Source: Clostridiales bacterium
GTDB taxonomy: Bacteria; Bacillota; Clostridia; TANB77; CAG-508
Direction: 5' to 3'
DNA: 64,000 bases
NCBI GenBank assembly: GCA_003525075.1
Contig: DQFO01000016.1
Span: 1 to 64,000 of the forward strand
Numbering within the stretch: the first letter of the stretch is position 1; each line of letters opens with the position of its first letter. Below the pieces are notes generated by a model. That model was not told the DNA's origin, did no database searches, and saw only the letters and a program-made list of their open reading frames with translations. Shown here one piece after another: positions 58,961 through 64,000 of the stretch. The position numbers and the translations under genes were made by a program.

Positions 58961-60514
58961 TTATGACCTCTCTTTCAATATAGTTAGTGGTGAAAATCTT
59001 TGAATACTTATCATTGATGCCAAACTACTTACTAACATTAATGCTAATTCTATTCCTAATAATTGTGCCACAACTGTAATATCAACAACTGCATTAATTG
59101 TATCTATTGTTTGAACATTAACTGTTCCTCCAAAATTCATATCCATTGGTCCACCTTTACCAAAATTATTTGATATTTGTTCTGTTTCTTCTTGAACAGA
59201 TTGTATTTCATTTTCTAATAACATATTTCCAACAGGTTTAGCCAAAAATGATCCACACACTGCTCCAATTCCTAACATTACAACACTTACTATTAAAATT
59301 TCTAATGCAAATTGAAGTGTTAATTTGAATTTACTTACACCAATTGTTCTAAATACTCCAATTTCATATTTCCTTTCTCTAATGTTTATCATATTTATTA
59401 CAAATAGTACTACTGCTGATATTGCTAACATTATTAATAAAAATGTTGTTGCAAATGTTTTTACATTTTCTATAGATTTTGTTGCACTTTCTAATTCTTC
59501 TACATTTGTATTTAACGTGTAATATTCACTTAAACCTTTTTCTTTTATTTCTGTTGTAAATTTTTCTACTGAATCTTTATCTTTTAAAATAAATGTTGGT
59601 GTAATTGTTGTTACTAATGTACTATCATCTACAACTAAATTTTCTATTACTTTACTTCCTGTTATTATTTTATTTGCTGATTTTGAATACATGCTTGATG
59701 AATCATTTGAATCTGAATTGTCTTTATAAATTCCTTTTACAACAAATTCATAAGTTGCTTCTGTATTTGGATTTTTTAATGTTATTGTTTGACCAACTGT
59801 TATTTCATTTAATGTTGCAAGTTCTGAACTTATAACACATTCTTGACTTTCAAAATCTGATATAATTTCTCCGTCTGTTATTTGATATGTTCCATTTACA
59901 AATTCTGTCATTGCATCATAAGAAGAATATCCATCTAATTCAAAATCGCCTGTTAAATTTTTTGAACTTTCAAATTTTTCTTTTGATTTTGTGATTATTG
60001 TTGTTGTATTATTATTTGTTATTGTATGTCTATCTTCTCCGCCTCCTGGTCCTCTTCCAATTCCGTTACCATTTCCTCCTGTTGTTGTACTTGTAGAAAT
60101 TGTTGTTGTTTCTCTATCTTCAACTTCATATTCAAAAGAGTCTGTTGCTTTTGTTAAAGTATCACTATTTAAAGATGTTGCATATAAATAATAATATCCT
60201 TTTAAATATTCGCTATCTCCATAATTTTTTACATCATCTAAAGTAATTGATTCTATATTGTTAAATGCTTCTATATTACTTTTTTGTGCATCTTCTCCAC
60301 CTTTAAAGTTATTTGATAATTGTCCCCTATCAAATGAAATCGTTCCTGTTATGTCATGTGATTCTTCATAATCTTTTACAAGGTTATTTGCTGTATTTCT
60401 TATTGCCAATGTTACTGTTGATGCACATGCTATAACTAAAATAATTATACCTATTAAGATATTCCTTCCTTTGTTTCTTGCGATTGAAATTAAACTGTTT
60501 TTTAAAATATACAT
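58961..60514 (-). CDS. MacB-type ABC permease
   Basis: A 517-residue permease: helix 1 at about 18-38, a 310-residue extracellular domain (about 40-350), then three helices (from FATTFLLIMLAISAVVLFVINMI to the end) in the MacB topology. The outer domain contains a low-complexity insert rich in Thr, Gly and Asn (about 135-175: TTISTSTTTGGNGNGIGRG), unusual and probably disordered. The coupling helix segment is RERKYEIGVFRTIGVSKFKL. It is co-directional with the ATPase gene, 3 nt apart. Confidence 0.9.
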   Translation of the reverse strand: MYILKNSLISIARNKGRNILIGIIILVIACASTVTLAIRNTANNLVKDYEESHDITGTISFDRGQLSNNFKGGEDAQKSNIEAFNNIESITLDDVKNYGDSEYLKGYYYLYATSLNSDTLTKATDSFEYEVEDRETTTISTSTTTGGNGNGIGRGPGGGEDRHTITNNNTTTIITKSKEKFESSKNLTGDFELDGYSSYDAMTEFVNGTYQITDGEIISDFESQECVISSELATLNEITVGQTITLKNPNTEATYEFVVKGIYKDNSDSNDSSSMYSKSANKIITGSKVIENLVVDDSTLVTTITPTFILKDKDSVEKFTTEIKEKGLSEYYTLNTNVEELESATKSIENVKTFATTFLLIMLAISAVVLFVINMINIRERKYEIGVFRTIGVSKFKLTLQFALEILIVSVVMLGIGAVCGSFLAKPVGNMLLENEIQSVQEETEQISNNFGKGGPMDMNFGGTVNVQTIDTINAVVDITVVAQLLGIELALMLVSSLASMISIQRFSPLTILKERS

Positions 60515-60599
60515 TTTTCACATTCCTTTCTTTTGAAGCTTTATTTTGCCTTGCTCCTTAATCTTGTTTTAATATAATACATGAAGATTGAAGAATTAT

Positions 60600-60652
60600 T
60601 GAAAAAAACATCTTAATGTAGAAAATTTTTTCTAACATTTAGATGCTTTCTC
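60600..60652 (-). terminator. Terminator of the chimeric regulator gene
   Basis: Minus-strand AAGCATCTAAATGT pairs with ACATTAAGATGTTTTTTT around a TAGAAAAAATTTTCTA inner stem. Confidence 0.85.
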
Positions 60653-60684
60653 TTATACTAATGTAAGTTTATTAAAAACTCAAT

Positions 60685-61605
60685 TTATTGAATTTGTAAA
60701 TTAACTTTAAAGATTGTAAATCCATCTTTATATAATACTTTAATATTTCCATTATATTTTTTCACAGTTGATTTTGCTATTGCAAGACCTAAACCATATC
60801 TTTTTTCATTTCTATTTCTTGACTTATCTATACGATAAAATCTTTCAAATATTTTTTTTCTTTCTTTTTCTGGTATTTCTTTTCCTTCGTTTTTTACCTG
60901 AATTATTAATTCATTCTTTTCTTTAGATAATTCAACAATAACATCATTTCCTGATTCTGTATGTTTTATTGCATTATCTATTAATGTTGATAATATATGT
61001 TCTATGTCTTCTTTATTTCCATTTATCATAATGTTTTCTTGAATTTTACTGCTTAATTTTACATTTCTCTCATAGGCCATACTTTCAAACATTGAAATCG
61101 TCATTTCTGTTTCTTTTGAGACATCAAATATTTTTCTTTCTTGTATATTATCAACATTTTCAATATTACCATTTGCACTCATTTTTCCAGTTCTTATATC
61201 TAATTTTAAATCATCATATTCTAAAATATCTGTATTTTCAATATTTACTTTTCTTTTTAATACTACTTTTACTCTTGCTACTAGTTCTTTAATATGAAAT
61301 GGTTTTGTTATATAATCATCTGCACCATTTTCTAGTCCATTTAATTTGTCATTTATTTCTGATTTTGCTGTTAAGATTATAATTGGTGTATCTACTTTTT
61401 CTTTTCTTAAATCATTTAATATTTTGAAACCATCTTTATTGGGCAACATTATGTCTAAAAGTATTAAATCATATACATTTGTTAATGCTTCGTTTTCTCC
61501 TTCTTCTCCATCTGTTATTATATTTGTTGTAAAGTTTTCTTTTTTTAGTACTTCTGCTATTGCATCTGCTAAACTGTATTCGTCTTCTATTATTAATATT
61601 TTCAT
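60685..61605 (-). CDS. Chimera: response-regulator receiver joined to kinase ATPase domain
   Basis: A 306-residue open frame. Residues 1-120 are an OmpR-type receiver (IEDEYSLADAIAEVL; Asp in DLILLDIMLPNKDG; YITKPFHIKEL). The start of the DNA-binding domain (YDDLKLDIRTGKMSANGN) breaks off near 148. Then IQERKIFDVSKETEMTISMF leads into a kinase ATPase domain (LSTLIDNAIKHTES, FERFYRIDKSRN, GLGLAIAKSTVKKYNG). The winged helix, the kinase membrane sensor and the His box are all missing. It looks like an in-frame deletion across a regulator-kinase pair. It might still bind ATP or accept phosphate. Confidence 0.8.
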   Translation of the reverse strand: MKILIIEDEYSLADAIAEVLKKENFTTNIITDGEEGENEALTNVYDLILLDIMLPNKDGFKILNDLRKEKVDTPIIILTAKSEINDKLNGLENGADDYITKPFHIKELVARVKVVLKRKVNIENTDILEYDDLKLDIRTGKMSANGNIENVDNIQERKIFDVSKETEMTISMFESMAYERNVKLSSKIQENIMINGNKEDIEHILSTLIDNAIKHTESGNDVIVELSKEKNELIIQVKNEGKEIPEKERKKIFERFYRIDKSRNRNEKRYGLGLAIAKSTVKKYNGNIKVLYKDGFTIFKVNLQIQ

Positions 61606-61645
61606 TTTATCACCATTCTTATTTTAATATTTGAATATTGAAGTT

Positions 61646-62170
61646 TTATTGAAAATTGTTTATCTTTAATTCTTTGTATAAATCAATAAAATACCCCAAC
61701 CATTCAAAACATTCTCCTTTTTGAATCATATCTTTAAGAACTTCTATTGTAACATACTTTGCATCAATTACTTCTCCATCATTAAATTTTAATTCATTTA
61801 TATTAATATCTTTTTTTATAACATATACATCTCTAAATACATTATGCCTATCACTTTTGTCTATTTTTTCTTTTATAAATTTCAATTCCCTTTCAGAAAT
61901 ATTTATTCCAATTTCTTCATTAAGTTCTCTTTTAGTTGCTTGTATACTATTTTCACCACTTTGTACTAATCCACCTGTTGGCTCCCACATTCCTCCATGA
62001 ACTTTACCTAACTTTCTTCTCGTTAATAATATTTCGCATTTTGCATTTATTATCCAACATTGAATTGCTAAAATGTAATCGCATTTATCAAGTATGGCAT
62101 TTTCATTTCTTTCTATAATTTTACCTGTTTTTATTCTCTTATAATTATATACATCTAATTTTTCACTCAT
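61646..62170 (-). CDS. Nudix hydrolase
   Basis: A 174-residue enzyme related to isopentenyl-diphosphate isomerase-like and NADH-pyrophosphatase-like Nudix proteins. The opening SEKLDVYNYKRIKTGKIIER and AIQCWIINAKCEILLTRR are typical of the YfcD group, and the box GGLVQSGENSIQATKRELNEEIG is complete. The substrate is unknown. It starts 22 nt after the DUF488-like gene ends and is probably co-transcribed. Confidence 0.87.
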   Translation of the reverse strand: MSEKLDVYNYKRIKTGKIIERNENAILDKCDYILAIQCWIINAKCEILLTRRKLGKVHGGMWEPTGGLVQSGENSIQATKRELNEEIGINISERELKFIKEKIDKSDRHNVFRDVYVIKKDININELKFNDGEVIDAKYVTIEVLKDMIQKGECFEWLGYFIDLYKELKINNFQ

Positions 62171-62192
62171 TATATATCATCACCTCATTATT

Positions 62193-62651
62193 TTATCTTT
62201 CAACTTCTTTTTCCATAAGTTTTTGTAATATTTCTCTTATATATTCTGGCTTTTTATGTTCAATTATTTCTAAACCTTCACTTATTGAAATATCTGGAAC
62301 ATATATTCCATATTTCAAATTAACAAATTCAGCTAAAACATGTCTATGACAGAATTGTCCTTCTTTTTCATAACACAATAAAATCGGATCTTTCTCATCT
62401 TTTAATACTTCTTCTATATCTATTTGGGATAATACTTGTTTATAATATTCTTCTATATAATATCTGTTATTTTGTTCTTCTGGTATTTTCCCTATGTTAT
62501 TATGCCATATTTCCCAAAACTTTCTTTTTGGTGCTAATTGTGGTATTGATTTTCCTGTAAATCCAACACTTTTTCCTCTATCACCTGAAATTGAAATTAA
62601 GTTTCCAATTTTACATTCTTCATAATTTCCAGTAAATATTCTTTTTTTCAT
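62193..62651 (-). CDS. DUF488-like protein
   Basis: A 152-residue cytosolic protein. The segment LLCYEKEGQFCHRHVLAEFV is the DUF488 signature (CxE...CHR). ISGDRGKSVGFTGKSIPQLAPKRKFWEIWH also fits. No function is established for the family. GGGG precedes the ATG at 62651, at a rather long distance of about 12 nt; the longer TTG reading begins in the hairpin at 62681-62712. Confidence 0.8.
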   Translation of the reverse strand: MKKRIFTGNYEECKIGNLISISGDRGKSVGFTGKSIPQLAPKRKFWEIWHNNIGKIPEEQNNRYYIEEYYKQVLSQIDIEEVLKDEKDPILLCYEKEGQFCHRHVLAEFVNLKYGIYVPDISISEGLEIIEHKKPEYIREILQKLMEKEVER

Positions 62652-62680
62652 ATAATTAATTACCCCTTTAATTTTACAAA

Positions 62681-62712
62681 ACAAGTGAAAGCAATGCTCT
62701 CACTTGTTTTTA
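62681..62712 (-). terminator. Hairpin after the membrane protein gene
   Basis: Minus-strand AAAACAAGTGAGAGCA pairs with TGCTTTCACTTGTTTT (one mismatch); short T-tail. Confidence 0.7.
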
Positions 62713-62726
62713 GATTATTCAATTTT

Positions 62727-63374
62727 TTACAACATAGCTTCATAGAAACTCATTCCATCATCAGCCATTACAACAATAAATGGAATAGAAAGTCCATATA
62801 TAATACTAATAATGAAACGATAAATTATACTAATCGGAAGTGTATTTATTGCAATTATAGCAAATATCATTGATAGAAAATCAATAAGTGCTATTGGCTT
62901 ATATGGAATCTTATCAAAAATTCTTACAAATAATGTGTGTGCATATCTGTTTTTCCATGTAACCAATGTGTTTTCAAAATCATCAATTTTTTCCATTAAT
63001 ATAAATGATACAAATCCACATATTGTAGCTCCAACAATCAGTAATATATAACATGGTACTTTAGCAAGAATTGATCCTATTGCCAATACTATATTTACAG
63101 TTCTATATGTATTAGTAAAAATTTCTTCTTTAGGGTCTAATTCCCACAAAGAACTTAAATATCCTAATATATACATACTCAAAATGTGGAATATTGTAAA
63201 TGTCATATATCCTAAGATTTTTTGAGGATCAATTTGATACAAAATTCTTAAACCACAGATTAATGCTTGAATATAAAATACTTGTGCAATAAGCTCTTCT
63301 TCAATTCCAGATGAGGCATACCATTTCAAGCCAAAATAGTATTTCCGCATTAAGAAATCAAATAACCTTTTCAT
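62727..63374 (-). CDS. Polytopic membrane protein of unknown function
   Basis: A 215-residue protein with about five or six hydrophobic helices (from IAQVFYIQALICGLRILY to IIYRFIISIIYGLSIPFIVVM). The size and a basic stretch before the last helices (WKNRYAHTLFVRIFDKIPYKP) recall AgrB-like proteins, but the catalytic His/Cys pattern of AgrB is not visible, so I do not assign it. GGAGG lies before the ATG. Confidence 0.65.
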   Translation of the reverse strand: MKRLFDFLMRKYYFGLKWYASSGIEEELIAQVFYIQALICGLRILYQIDPQKILGYMTFTIFHILSMYILGYLSSLWELDPKEEIFTNTYRTVNIVLAIGSILAKVPCYILLIVGATICGFVSFILMEKIDDFENTLVTWKNRYAHTLFVRIFDKIPYKPIALIDFLSMIFAIIAINTLPISIIYRFIISIIYGLSIPFIVVMADDGMSFYEAML

Positions 63375-63454
63375 AATTTTGCCTCCTTAAACATTTGTTA
63401 ATAGGATTTGTTATATAATTTCCTTTTAAAGGAAATTATAAGTTTAATGCTTGA

Positions 63455-63496
63455 ATTATATCATAAAAATAAGCAGTTTTCAACTGCTTATTTTAT
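63455..63496 (-). promoter_or_regulatory. Composite terminator-promoter (kinase-like end / membrane gene start)
   Basis: The hairpin AAAATAAGCAGTT with AACTGCTTATTTT (63466-63494) ends the cytidylate-kinase-like transcript and includes its stop codon. On the minus strand TTGAAA (63478-63483), 17 nt, TATAAT (63455-63460) forms the next promoter. Confidence 0.7.
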
Positions 63497-64000
63497 CAAA
63501 TTTTTTACCATGTCACATATCAAATTAACAGCATTATCAATTCCAATTGCATCACTATTAATACAAATATCATAATTTGATGGTTCTTTCCAATCTTTTT
63601 CTGTATAATATTTATAATGATTTGCTCTTAATTTATTTATTCTAGAGATTTCTTTTTCTGCATTTTCTTTATTCATATGATAAAATTCTGTTGCTCTTTT
63701 AACTTTATTTTCCATTGAATTGTTTATAAAGATTTTTATTGTATTTTTATTATCTTTCAAAATAAAGTCTGCACATCTTCCAACTATTATGCATGATTCT
63801 TCACTAGCAACTTTCTTTATAAATTCTGATTCTTTAATAAATAATTCATCTGCATTGTTTAATCCTACATAATATCCATTATTAAATACATCTAGAACAT
63901 TTCTTTTTTGCTCATTTTCTTCAATATATTCTTCAGCTAACCCTGTATCTTCTGCCATGTTTTCTATAATATTCTTATCATATAATTTTATTCCAAGTTT
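63488..64000 (-). CDS. Cytidylate-kinase-like protein (cut by window edge)
   Basis: A partial gene, open to the right end. The visible part reads KLGIKLYDKNIIENMAEDTG, then EESCIIVGRCADFILKD, SMENKVKRATEFYHMNKENAE and ANHYKYYTEKDWKEPSNYDI, then DMVKNLIK. This is the AAA_26/cytidylate-kinase-like family, in which the P-loop would lie in the missing N-terminus (beyond 64000). Family members sit near transporters; a truncated relative fused to MATE is at 55.6-56.8 kb. The substrate is not established. Confidence 0.82.
   Translation of the reverse strand, partial: KLGIKLYDKNIIENMAEDTGLAEEYIEENEQKRNVLDVFNNGYYVGLNNADELFIKESEFIKKVASEESCIIVGRCADFILKDNKNTIKIFINNSMENKVKRATEFYHMNKENAEKEISRINKLRANHYKYYTEKDWKEPSNYDICINSDAIGIDNAVNLICDMVKNLIK

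Noticed and set aside
1..64000. tRNA, rRNA or CRISPR features
   Set aside because: No tRNA-like cloverleaf with CCA-proximal and TTC loop motifs, no rRNA and no regularly spaced direct repeats were seen on reading both strands.

Overview
The window is about 27-28% G+C. Its genes are densely packed and mostly on the minus strand, with strong GGAGG-type ribosome binding sites and sigma-A promoters. Together with the oxygen-defence set (rubrerythrin and superoxide reductase with a broken flavodiiron gene), Bce-type and Van-type two-component systems and TraX, MntP and YxeA homologues, this points to an anaerobic low-GC Firmicute of the class Clostridia, probably gut-associated. I cannot name the species. 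No rRNA, tRNA, CRISPR array or transposase gene was seen.

Layout. 0-8 kb: zeta-toxin-like P-loop protein with a small upstream ORF, cysteine-synthase-like enzyme, MntP, pentapeptide protein, TraX, thioesterase, Ca2+/Na+ exchanger. 8-10 kb: a higher-GC gene with its own promoter and terminator sits between fragments of a transketolase-type gene and a PepSY gene. 10-20 kb: an ECF sigma factor fused to a membrane-anchored outer domain, Nudix, pyrophosphatase, an ABC-2 exporter whose second permease is frameshifted, TsaC, a PASTA protein without kinase, then a truncated flavodiiron gene, superoxide reductase and rubrerythrin. 20-33 kb: radical-SAM pair with an HxlR regulator and cupin, then many single genes (HAD, GNAT, acyltransferase, MBL, Nudix) mixed with pseudogenes. 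33-39 kb: a full Bce/Yxd peptide-sensing module (response regulator, kinase, ATPase, permease, YxeA) with two response-regulator boxes. 43-50 kb: a compact vanG-type D-Ala-D-Ser cluster in the order vanR-vanS-vanW-vanG-vanXY-vanT. 51-55 kb: P-type ATPase, YbaK, DUF4186, Tag and HAM1 family genes. 55-64 kb: a candidate type I toxin-antitoxin locus, a decayed MATE gene, a MacB-type exporter with a chimeric regulator-kinase, Nudix, DUF488-like, and a cytidylate-kinase-like gene cut by the window edge.

Main new observations. (1) At 55.2-55.5 kb, two convergent sigma-A promoters face each other across a 279-bp unit. The unit holds a 39-codon one-helix membrane peptide, a sequestered ribosome binding site and a bidirectional terminator. 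A second copy at 32.9-33.1 kb keeps both promoters but has lost most of the peptide. This looks like an undescribed type I toxin-antitoxin family. (2) A 14-bp motif, TAAGAAGAAATTAA, lies 22-23 nt upstream of the -10 element of vanR, of vanW and of a CtpE-like P-type ATPase. It is a likely VanR box and would bring the cation pump into the vancomycin-response regulon. (3) Several intergenic regions carry a hairpin terminator whose right arm and T-tract form the -35 and spacer of the next gene's promoter. (4) At least fifteen genes are broken, often by internal deletions that fuse neighbours, while their promoters and operators (two MerR-type, two HxlR-type) survive.
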